64,000 nt of DNA from Sulfurimicrobium sp. (GTDB taxonomy: Bacteria > Pseudomonadota > Gammaproteobacteria > Burkholderiales > Sulfuricellaceae), in contig JAUSBJ010000035.1 in NCBI GenBank assembly GCA_030652035.1, forward strand, positions 1 to 64,000. The letters are read 5' to 3'. The position numbers were made by a program, and so were the translations under genes. This document shows, in pieces, positions 26,756 to 34,783 of the stretch (position 1 is its first letter; each line of letters begins with the position of its first letter). The notes under the pieces are model-generated. The model did no database searches. It was not told the DNA's origin and saw only the letters and a program-made list of their open reading frames with translations.

Positions 26756-27329
26756 GTGCCAGCCCGTCTCCATGCTTCTCGCTGCCATGCTTCTCGCTGC
26801 CATGTGAATCCGAGGCGTGAGTGAGATACAGCGACAGGCCCACCAGGGCCAGGCTGCCGCCCAGATAGAGCAGGTCGAGCGTGGTTTTCATCTCCATCTT
26901 GAGCGCACTTTCGAACAGGGTCACGATCAGGATCATCAGGATCACCTTCGCCAGGCGGGCCTTGAGATCGTCCAGGCTCTCGATCACCAGGATCTTGCTG
27001 GATGCCTTACTTCCATGCGCTTCGTCGATATCGCTGATGAACAGCTCGTACATGCCGAGAGAAAAAATCAGCATCACGGTGGCCAGGAGATAGCCATCCA
27101 CCACCTCGACCAGATGGGTAATGGTTTCATCGTGCAGCACCTTGCGTGTTTCGGCCGCGAGCGAGGGATCAGCATAGTGGAATACGTGCACAATCAGGTA
27201 ATACACGTCCACGGTAACCATGTAAAAGATGGCAAAACCCGCCGCCATGCTTGCCACCACAGCAAACAGGACAACATAGCGGCTACGCCACAGACTGCCT
27301 TCAAAAATTCTTTCAACCAGATTCATCAT
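26745..27329 (-). CDS. UPF0114 (YqhA) family membrane protein
   Basis: A 194-aa inner membrane protein. Four hydrophobic helices are evident (about 18-45, 75-100, 123-140, 146-162), with the family stretches VDGYLLATVMLIFSLGMYELFIS and KVILMILIVTLFESALKM. The function of this family is unknown. The C-terminal tail is extended by His/Gly/Ser repeats (GSEKH twice), encoded by a 15-bp tandem repeat. It sits in the middle of the leftward operon with thioredoxin-like genes downstream and another membrane gene upstream (4-base overlap). Confidence 0.88.
   Translation of the reverse strand: MMNLVERIFEGSLWRSRYVVLFAVVASMAAGFAIFYMVTVDVYYLIVHVFHYADPSLAAETRKVLHDETITHLVEVVDGYLLATVMLIFSLGMYELFISDIDEAHGSKASSKILVIESLDDLKARLAKVILMILIVTLFESALKMEMKTTLDLLYLGGSLALVGLSLYLTHASDSHGSEKHGSEKHGDGLAHEK
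26771..26800. repeat. 15-bp tandem duplication in the UPF0114 gene
   Basis: Two perfect copies of CATGCTTCTCGCTGC (26771-26785 and 26786-26800) lie head to tail. They encode the doubled GSEKH at the C-terminus of the UPF0114 protein. In-frame unit length means copy-number change would not shift the frame. Confidence 0.9.
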
Positions 27330-27724
27330 GTTGTTGCTCTACCTAACCAAAGATTCAAAAAGGAAGACGGCAAATATCGCGCCGCAAGGGAAACTACCGA
27401 AATCCCGATCACCGCTGCTGCCCACAGGGCAAGAAACAGCGCCCCGGGATAGTGATGCAAACTAATTTCAAGCGCAGCCAGGCCCGCGCCAAGCACGACG
27501 GTGAGCATGCGCCACACGGCAGGGAAGGAGGTCACCCTGAGACGCGCCAGAAAGCCCAGCAAAAAAACCGCGCAGAATGCGAATCCCACGCCGTAACTGG
27601 CTTGTGCTGCTGCCAGCGGCAGCAGGCCACGCGCCATGCCCCAATGATGCCAGGTGAACATCAGCGCCAGAGCCGACAGCAGAAATATGAGCCACTTCAC
27701 CCAGGAACGCGTCAATTCGGGCAT
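27326..27724 (-). CDS. Small inner membrane protein, four predicted helices
   Basis: A 132-aa hydrophobic protein of unknown function. Segments about 10-25, 38-60, 70-88 and 94-115 look membrane-spanning. It starts the leftward run of genes that ends with the membrane-fusion adaptor. Its stop overlaps the UPF0114 start by 4 bases. I recognise no family. The high Ala/Leu content and overlap with its neighbour support it as a real gene. Confidence 0.7.
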   Translation of the reverse strand: MPELTRSWVKWLIFLLSALALMFTWHHWGMARGLLPLAAAQASYGVGFAFCAVFLLGFLARLRVTSFPAVWRMLTVVLGAGLAALEISLHHYPGALFLALWAAAVIGISVVSLAARYLPSSFLNLWLGRATT

Positions 27725-27814
27725 TTTACCTCGCTTAATGTTTTACAAACCGGGCAATTGTTTCTAGAATCAAGAAAAAACATAAACTCAGGCAGGACAG
27801 GAGACGCGCAATCC

Positions 27815-29425
27815 ATGACCATTAAACTATCCGTACCCGGGCCGGAACAGAATTTAACCGTAGAAACCCGTCCCAAGCAAGTCGCTGAATGGCTGGCCGC
27901 ACTTCCACTGACCAATCTGAATGAGTCCTCGCGCGCCACCCTCGATGCGCTGAGCGCACTGAACCGCAGCAAGGTTGCCGAAGACGCACGCCTCAAGCTG
28001 CTCGAACTCTACCGCGCCACCATCATCAACCTGATGTCGGCGCTAGAAACGCAATTTTCCGGCCAGCCCCTGCCGCTGCCGGAAAAATCCAGAATCATCG
28101 CCAGTCAGGCGCGGCAGTTGCAAACCGAACTGGCCTACGGCTACAAAATCATTTTGCTCGATCTGGCCAGCCGCAAACTGAGTTTCGGCAGCAACAAACA
28201 ACTGCCACTGGTGGTCGAGCGCGCCATCGACAGCCTGGGCCGGATGCTGGTTGTCTGTTACCAGACCTACGCGCCGACGCCCGCCGGCGTCTGGGCGGAA
28301 ATGCACATCCTGTTTACCTACGCCGTAGAACAGGGCATACAGGACGAGGCTGTTCCCGACCAGGGGCGCCAGAGCAGCGTCAACCTGGCCTACAAGCAAG
28401 CACTGCTGCTTGCGCTGCTCGACCCCTACCGGCTGATGCAGGGTGAAGTCAACAAGGTACAGGAATATCTCACCCAGTTTGGCGGCCATGCCCACCTGCA
28501 ACCGCTGATGCAGACCAGCAATCCATCCGGCTACTTTCTGGTCCGTCTGGACAGCGACAAACCCCCGCGCGCACTGGCGCACGAAACCACCGTCACCGAT
28601 GAGCGCACCGATATCCTGCTCAACACCATCGAACTGGCACGAACGCTGCACCAGCAGATCAGCCAACTGGAAGCAGGCGTGGATGCGAAGGCGCTGCAAC
28701 TGCCTATCGCCGGCAAGGATTTTGGCTTCCCAAACCTGCTGCGGCGCATGCTCAAACACTGGGGTATTGCACCCAAACGCCTGTTCAACCGCGTCCAGCA
28801 CGACGCCAAAATGGAAATCTGCGCAGGCATCCGCTCCATCCACCACTTCCTCAGTGGCGATCTCAGCGGTGGCGTGGTTGGCCGCATCAATGAGGCGAAC
28901 AGACACGAAGCCACGGATATCACCCTGGAACTGGCGGACTCGCCACTGGATAAAGCCAGCCACCAGACTTATGTAACCAGGAACTGGCTGATCATCAACG
29001 AAAGCGCAGGCGGACTGGCGCTCGCCAAAGACCCCAAAAGCGATGTCCAGGTACAGGTGGGAGAAATTATCGGCCTCAGACCCGATGGCAATGACACCTG
29101 GAGCATCGGTGTAGTGCGCTGGGTCAGCAGCGAGAACCCCAACCACCTGCAACTTGGCGCCCAAATGCTCGCGCCCACTGCCACCCCGGCCATGCTGCGG
29201 CCTTTGATCACCAGTGCCGGCACCCCTTTTCAGCCTGCCTTACTGCTGCCTGAGATCCCCGCCCTGAAGCAACCCGCGACCCTGGTTTGCCTGCGCGGCG
29301 GTTTTTTTCCACAGCGCGAATTTCTATTGGACCAGCATGGCACGCCAAAAAATGTGCGCGCCACCCGGCTGCTGGAACAAACCGCCACTTTCGACCTGTT
29401 CGAATTCACACCGGTGCATGCCTAG
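27815..29425 (+). CDS. PilZ-like cyclic-di-GMP-related protein
   Basis: A 536-aa cytoplasmic protein. The N-terminal 300 residues are helical and unrecognised. The region about 320-480, with NRVQHDAKMEICAGIRSIHHFL, LIINESAGGLALAK and VGEIIGLRPDGNDTWSIGVVRW, resembles PilZ-type c-di-GMP-binding proteins annotated in Betaproteobacteria. The consensus RxxxR and D/NxSxxG parts are only partly visible (NESAGG). ATG 27815 has a CAGGAG ribosome-binding site. Its end overlaps the convergent yihY-like gene by 4 bases. Confidence in the gene is high; the c-di-GMP link is tentative. Confidence 0.78.
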   Translation: MTIKLSVPGPEQNLTVETRPKQVAEWLAALPLTNLNESSRATLDALSALNRSKVAEDARLKLLELYRATIINLMSALETQFSGQPLPLPEKSRIIASQARQLQTELAYGYKIILLDLASRKLSFGSNKQLPLVVERAIDSLGRMLVVCYQTYAPTPAGVWAEMHILFTYAVEQGIQDEAVPDQGRQSSVNLAYKQALLLALLDPYRLMQGEVNKVQEYLTQFGGHAHLQPLMQTSNPSGYFLVRLDSDKPPRALAHETTVTDERTDILLNTIELARTLHQQISQLEAGVDAKALQLPIAGKDFGFPNLLRRMLKHWGIAPKRLFNRVQHDAKMEICAGIRSIHHFLSGDLSGGVVGRINEANRHEATDITLELADSPLDKASHQTYVTRNWLIINESAGGLALAKDPKSDVQVQVGEIIGLRPDGNDTWSIGVVRWVSSENPNHLQLGAQMLAPTATPAMLRPLITSAGTPFQPALLLPEIPALKQPATLVCLRGGFFPQREFLLDQHGTPKNVRATRLLEQTATFDLFEFTPVHA

Positions 29426-30636
29426 GGCTCTGCCCTGGTGCACAAGTCTTCCAGCGAACCGGCCAGCGCCTGTTCCAGGCTGGCGGTGGTACGTTCGCTC
29501 AATTCCGCAAGCGTTGCATCGCTACCGGCGGGCAATTCTTCTGCCGGCTTAAACACAAAGCGGCGAAACACATCAAGTACCGCGATATCGCCCGGGTGGG
29601 CCGACAGCAACCAGCCCTGCCCCGCCGTGCGCGCGACCCAGCGGGCATCGCGCAACTGAAGCAGGATATCTTCCAGTTCCTCCAGCGTCACCCGGGTTTC
29701 ACGCTGCAAAGCCGCCAGGTTCAAAACCTCGCCACGGCGCTGGGCGTGGCATAGCGCCTGCAATACGCACAGTGCATCGAAGTAGCGCCGTCCAGCCGTG
29801 CGTTCGACTTGCCACATGCCGCCTTGCCAGTAAGGTAGCGAAGCCGCCACCACGGCCCCGCTGACCACCACCAGCCAGGACAGATAAACCCACAACAGAA
29901 ATACCGGCAGGCTGGCAAAGGCGCCATACACCAGGGTGTAACCTGAAAAATGCAGGATATAGGCGGTGAAACCCTTGCTCATCAGCCCCAGCCCCAGCCC
30001 TGCCACTGCCCCGCCTATCAGGGCATGGCGCAGCGGCACATGACGATTGGGCACGGCGAGATAAAGCAGGGCGAACGCCAGCGAGGTGATCACCAGCGGC
30101 ATGACTTTCAGAACCGCCACGCCCAGGGATGGAATGAATTCCACATAACCCAGCGAATAACTCACCAGGTAGGAGGTCAGCGAAAGACTGGCGCCCAGAA
30201 GCAGGGGCCCCAGCGTCAACACCGCCCAATAGGTCAGCACGCGCAGCAGCAGGCGACGCCTCGTGCTTACGCGCCAGATCAGGTTGAACGCATGCTCGAT
30301 GGTCTGCATCAGGATCAGGGCCGTCACCGCCAGGGCAGCGATACCTGCAGCAGTCAGCCGCGCGGCCTTCTCGGAGAACTGCTGCATATACACAGTGATG
30401 ATCTTGCCCGCGACTTCCGGCACCATGTTGGTGAGCAGAAAAATCTTGAGTTGCGTCATCAGCCCGGAAAATACCGGAAACGCCGAAATCACGGTAAATG
30501 CAATGACCATCAGCGGCACCAGCGACAGCAGCGTAGTGTAAGTCAGGCTGGAAGCGATCTGGACGCAGCGGTCTTCGTCGAAGCGCCGCGCCAGAAAGCG
30601 CATGAAACCGAGGAATTCACGAATTGGGCGGGGCAT
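29422..30636 (-). CDS. YihY/virulence factor BrkB family membrane protein
   Basis: A 404-aa inner membrane protein of the YihY family (formerly misnamed ribonuclease BN). Six helices lie in the first 290 residues, with family blocks SSLTYTTLLSLVPLMVIAFT, LTYWAVLTLGPLLLGASL and YLSWLVVVSGAVVAASLPYW. The C-terminal 110 residues form a cytoplasmic winged-helix-like tail. The molecular role is not established. It starts at ATG 30636, divergent from wrbA. Confidence 0.92.
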   Translation of the reverse strand: MPRPIREFLGFMRFLARRFDEDRCVQIASSLTYTTLLSLVPLMVIAFTVISAFPVFSGLMTQLKIFLLTNMVPEVAGKIITVYMQQFSEKAARLTAAGIAALAVTALILMQTIEHAFNLIWRVSTRRRLLLRVLTYWAVLTLGPLLLGASLSLTSYLVSYSLGYVEFIPSLGVAVLKVMPLVITSLAFALLYLAVPNRHVPLRHALIGGAVAGLGLGLMSKGFTAYILHFSGYTLVYGAFASLPVFLLWVYLSWLVVVSGAVVAASLPYWQGGMWQVERTAGRRYFDALCVLQALCHAQRRGEVLNLAALQRETRVTLEELEDILLQLRDARWVARTAGQGWLLSAHPGDIAVLDVFRRFVFKPAEELPAGSDATLAELSERTTASLEQALAGSLEDLCTRAEP

Positions 30637-30694
30637 GGGAAGTACTATAAACAGGTCAGCGTATAATAGGCAAATTCAACCTTCTTGAGAATGA

Positions 30695-31297
<603 letters not shown>

Positions 31298-31302
31298 CAA
31301 AT

Positions 31303-31929
31303 ATGTCCGGCCACCCCGAAATTCTTGCCGCACGCCGCCTGTTGCGCAGCCAGCACAGCGCTGCGCTGGCCACACTGTCAAAGCGTCTGGACGGCCACCC
31401 CTTCGCCACGGCGGTGGATTACTTGACCGATCACGCCGGATGTCCGGTATTCCTGATCAGCGCGCTGGCGGAACATGCCAGAAACATTGCTGCCGACCCG
31501 CGCGTCAGTCTGCTGGTACAGGGCAACTCCGGCGAAGCGCAGGCCAGCCCGCGCCTGACCCTGGCCGGCAAGGCCGTGCGTGCCGCAGATGAACAGCATG
31601 CCGGCCTGCAGCAGCGCTACCTGCGCTACTTCCCCGAGGCTGAACCCTATTTCGCGCTGGATTTCTTCTTTTGCCGCATCGAGCCCAGCCAGCTGCGCTA
31701 CATCGGCGGCTTCGGCGCTGCGCGCTGGATCGCGCATGGCGACTTCAAGGTTGCCGGCACAGCAGGCTGGCAGGCCGCCGAAAACACCTGGATTGAACAA
31801 CATCAGGACCTTATCGGGATGGACTGCGATGGTTATGACCTCCGTCACGGAATGAACATCGTGCGTGTGGATTTCAGTTCACCCATCACCGACCCAGGCC
31901 AGGTCAAAATCGAAAGCAGCCAGAAATGA
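31303..31929 (+). CDS. HugZ-like / pyridoxamine 5'-phosphate oxidase-fold protein
   Basis: A 208-aa split-barrel protein. The N-terminal domain has the PNPOx-like fold (ALATLSKRLDGHPFATAVDY, VFLISALAEHARNIAADPRVSLLV) and the C-terminal part carries LDFFFCRIEPSQLRYIGGFGAARW, typical of HugZ-type haem-binding or haem-degrading proteins. Which ligand (haem, FMN) it binds is not certain. ATG 31303 was chosen; the longer frame runs back through wrbA. The stop overlaps the DUF2069 start by 4 bases. Confidence 0.85.
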   Translation: MSGHPEILAARRLLRSQHSAALATLSKRLDGHPFATAVDYLTDHAGCPVFLISALAEHARNIAADPRVSLLVQGNSGEAQASPRLTLAGKAVRAADEQHAGLQQRYLRYFPEAEPYFALDFFFCRIEPSQLRYIGGFGAARWIAHGDFKVAGTAGWQAAENTWIEQHQDLIGMDCDGYDLRHGMNIVRVDFSSPITDPGQVKIESSQK

Positions 31930-32267
31930 AAATCTCGCTTCATTACATCGCCATCACCAGCCTGATTGCGCTGATCTTGCTGAGCCTGGCCTGGGAGGGC
32001 TGGCTCGCGCCGGTGCGTCCCGGCGGCACCCTGCTGGTGATCAAGGCATTGCCGCTGCTGCTGCCCCTGTTCGGCATCCTGCGCGGCAAGGTTTACACCT
32101 TCCAGTGGGCCTCGATGCTGATCCTGCTGTATTTCACCGAGGGCGTGGTGCGCGCCTGGTCGGACCACGGCCTGAGCGCCATACTGGGCATGATTGAAGC
32201 TGGGCTGAGCCTGGCTTTTTTCCTCAGCGCGATTTTCTATGCCCGATTGTTCAAGACTGCCCGTTAG
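31926..32267 (+). CDS. DUF2069 membrane protein
   Basis: A 113-aa inner membrane protein of the DUF2069 family with four closely spaced helices (about 7-25, 38-52, 57-75, 87-108). It often lies next to wrbA in Beta- and Gammaproteobacteria, as here. The function is unknown. Coupled by a 4-base overlap to the preceding gene. Confidence 0.88.
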   Translation: MKISLHYIAITSLIALILLSLAWEGWLAPVRPGGTLLVIKALPLLLPLFGILRGKVYTFQWASMLILLYFTEGVVRAWSDHGLSAILGMIEAGLSLAFFLSAIFYARLFKTAR

Positions 32268-32280
32268 AAAAAATGGCCGG

Positions 32281-32330
32281 GTGACGGCAACGTTATTATT
32301 TAGTATATAATTTTTAGATTAAATCTAAAT
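32281..32330 (+). promoter_or_regulatory. Promoter with AT palindrome upstream of the hybrid kinases
   Basis: A perfect -10 box TATAAT (32306-32311), with a weak -35 (GTGACG, 32281-32286), lies about 65 bases before the first kinase gene. Immediately downstream is TTTAGATT-A-AATCTAAA (32313-32329), an 8-bp perfect palindrome with a one-base centre. It would cover the transcription start and so could be an operator. The cognate regulator is unknown. Confidence 0.6.
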
Positions 32331-32375
32331 TACCGCGCCCCAAGCTCCTGGACGCTTACCCCCGGAAGAACGGAT

Positions 32376-34676
32376 ATGAGCCAGAGCAGCACGCCGCAAC
32401 TCAGTACACTTCAATGCGCCAGCCTGGGCTTTGCCCTGAATCAGCACGCGATCGTGAGCATTGCCGATGCCTCCGGCACCATCACCTTCGTCAATGAAAA
32501 ATTCTGTTTGATCAGTGGCTACCCACAGGAAGAACTGATCGGACAAAATCACCGTATTCTCAAATCCGGCACGCATGCCCCCGCTTTTTACGCTGACATG
32601 TGGAACACCATCTCCAGCGGCAAAACCTGGCAAGGGGTGATCTGCAACCGCGCCAAGGATGGCAGGCCGTACTGGGTGGAGTCCACCATCGTGCCCTTTC
32701 TCGATGATAAAGGCCGACCCTATCAGTATGTTTCGGTACGCACCGACATCACGCCGATCATGGAAATCAAAATCAGGCTGCGCACCGAGCGTGATTTCTC
32801 GGAGGCGGCCATCAATGCCCTGCCGGGGATATTTTATGTGTTTTCCGCAGCGGGGAATTTTCTCAAGGTCAATGAAAGCTTCAGTTGCATCACCGGCTAT
32901 AGCGCCGCAGAAATCGAGCACATGACGCCGCTTGATTTCACGCCCGAAGCCGAGCACAGCCTCATCGCAAAAAAGATCCAGACTTGCCTGGAAACAGGCA
33001 AGGCTGAAATCGAATCCGGCCTGGTCACCAGATCGGGTAAAATTATCCCGCACTATTTCCAGGCGGTAGCGCTTGATTTCAATGGCGAGCGTTGCATAAT
33101 CGGCACCGGCCTGGACATCTCCGGCCTCAAGCACACCCAGGCTGCATTGCAGCTCAGCAGCGAACGTCTGGCCCAGGCACAGGCCCTGGCCAGACTGGGC
33201 AACTGGGAAGCCGACCTGGGTAACGGAAACCTGTACTGGTCGGAAGCCATCTTCGACATCTTCGGACGCGACCCCGCGACCTTCAAACCCAGCGTGGAAG
33301 CATTTCTCGAGGCCGTGCATCCGGACGATGTCGCACTGGTGCGTGAAAGCGAGCGCCACGCCGCCATCACCGGCACGCATGATGTAGTGCATCGGATCAT
33401 CCGCCCGGACGGCGAGGTTCGTTATGTCCATGAACGGGCGAAGAGCATTCATGGCAGCGATGGACAAATCCAGCGCCTGATCGGCACCGTACAAGACATC
33501 ACCGAACTCAAACAGGCAGAACAGGCCCTTGTCACCGCAAAAAACGAAGCCGAACGCGCCAGCCGCGCCAAGTCGGAATTTCTTTCCAGCATGTCGCATG
33601 AACTGCGCACCCCGATGAATGCCATTCTCGGTTTCTCCCAGCTGCTGGCATACGACGACACCCTGAATGAAGACCAGCTTGGCAGCGTGCAAGAGATACT
33701 CAAAGCGGGCAACCACCTGCTGAATCTCATCAGCGAAGTCCTGAATCTGGGGAAAATCGAATTCGGCAACATTGATTTGTCCATCAAACCGCTGTGTTAC
33801 GCCGAAGTGCTGGATGAATGCATCGCCCTGGTCCAGCCGCTGACCAAAGCCAAGGGCATCACGATCGATGCAATCACGCCACACCACGTCAAGTTGCGCG
33901 CTGACCGCGCGTGTCTCAAGCAGGTGCTGATCAACCTCTTGTCAAATGCGATCAAATACAATCGGCCCAACGGCATTGTCAGGCTACGTATCGCCCCTGC
34001 TTTGGACGATCAGCTGCGCATCATGGTGTCCGACAGCGGCCAGGGCATTCCCGCTTCACGCATGGAGGAACTGTTCCAATCCTTCAACCGCCTCGGCGCT
34101 GAGACCGGCAGCATTTCCGGGACTGGCATCGGCCTCAGCACCTGCCGCCAACTGGTCGAACTGATGGGCGGCAACATCGGGGCTGAAAGCGAGGCCGGGG
34201 CGGGCAGCACCTTCTGGGTCGAGCTGCCATCCGAAAATGTGCCACCTCCGCTTGGCACGGCCAGCTCCGCAATCGACAGGGGGAACCCTGCCACTGCAAA
34301 ACAGTTCACCATCCTCTATATTGACGACAATCTCGCCAATTTCAAGCATATAAGCAAGCTGCTGGCCCGGCGCCATGGCATTCACCTGCTATCTGCTCAC
34401 ACCTCGTCCATCGGCCTGGAACTCGCGGCAGCAAAACACCCTGACCTGATCGTGCTGGACATCAACATGCCGGACATGAATGGCTTTGAAGTATTGGCCA
34501 GGCTACGCGCAGAACCCTGGGCGCAACGCACCCCGATCGTGGCGCTCACCGCCAACGCCACGGAGCGCGATATCCAGCAAGGAATGGAGGCGGGCTTCAG
34601 CAACTACCTGATCAAGCCGCTGGATGTGCCGCGTTTTCTCGGTCTGGTCGACGAAGGCATCAAATTGAAGACTTGA
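32376..34676 (+). CDS. Hybrid sensor histidine kinase/response regulator, three PAS domains
   Basis: A 766-aa cytoplasmic signalling protein with no membrane segments. Three PAS/PAC modules (about 18-130, 145-255, 260-385) are followed by HisKA, with phospho-acceptor His408 in MSHELRTPMNAILGF. HATPase_c carries NLLSNAIKY, DSGQGI and GTGIGLS. A C-terminal receiver has phospho-acceptor Asp695 in LIVLDINMPDMNG. No DNA-binding or enzymatic output domain is attached, so the signal must pass to another protein. A second hybrid kinase of similar design follows 107 bases downstream. The sensed signal is unknown. Confidence 0.94.
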   Translation: MSQSSTPQLSTLQCASLGFALNQHAIVSIADASGTITFVNEKFCLISGYPQEELIGQNHRILKSGTHAPAFYADMWNTISSGKTWQGVICNRAKDGRPYWVESTIVPFLDDKGRPYQYVSVRTDITPIMEIKIRLRTERDFSEAAINALPGIFYVFSAAGNFLKVNESFSCITGYSAAEIEHMTPLDFTPEAEHSLIAKKIQTCLETGKAEIESGLVTRSGKIIPHYFQAVALDFNGERCIIGTGLDISGLKHTQAALQLSSERLAQAQALARLGNWEADLGNGNLYWSEAIFDIFGRDPATFKPSVEAFLEAVHPDDVALVRESERHAAITGTHDVVHRIIRPDGEVRYVHERAKSIHGSDGQIQRLIGTVQDITELKQAEQALVTAKNEAERASRAKSEFLSSMSHELRTPMNAILGFSQLLAYDDTLNEDQLGSVQEILKAGNHLLNLISEVLNLGKIEFGNIDLSIKPLCYAEVLDECIALVQPLTKAKGITIDAITPHHVKLRADRACLKQVLINLLSNAIKYNRPNGIVRLRIAPALDDQLRIMVSDSGQGIPASRMEELFQSFNRLGAETGSISGTGIGLSTCRQLVELMGGNIGAESEAGAGSTFWVELPSENVPPPLGTASSAIDRGNPATAKQFTILYIDDNLANFKHISKLLARRHGIHLLSAHTSSIGLELAAAKHPDLIVLDINMPDMNGFEVLARLRAEPWAQRTPIVALTANATERDIQQGMEAGFSNYLIKPLDVPRFLGLVDEGIKLKT

Positions 34677-34783
34677 GCAAACGCTCTGATGTTGCATTAA
34701 TGAGAACAATTCTCCTTTCCAAGGCAGCAACGCTCCGTTAATATTGGTCCATTAACTCACCCCAGAAAACGTGGAGTTGCCGG

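Noticed and set aside
32325-33887. A 520-codon minus-strand frame, and a similar one at 34916-36253
   Set aside because: Antisense shadows of the two hybrid kinases, with biased composition and no domain.
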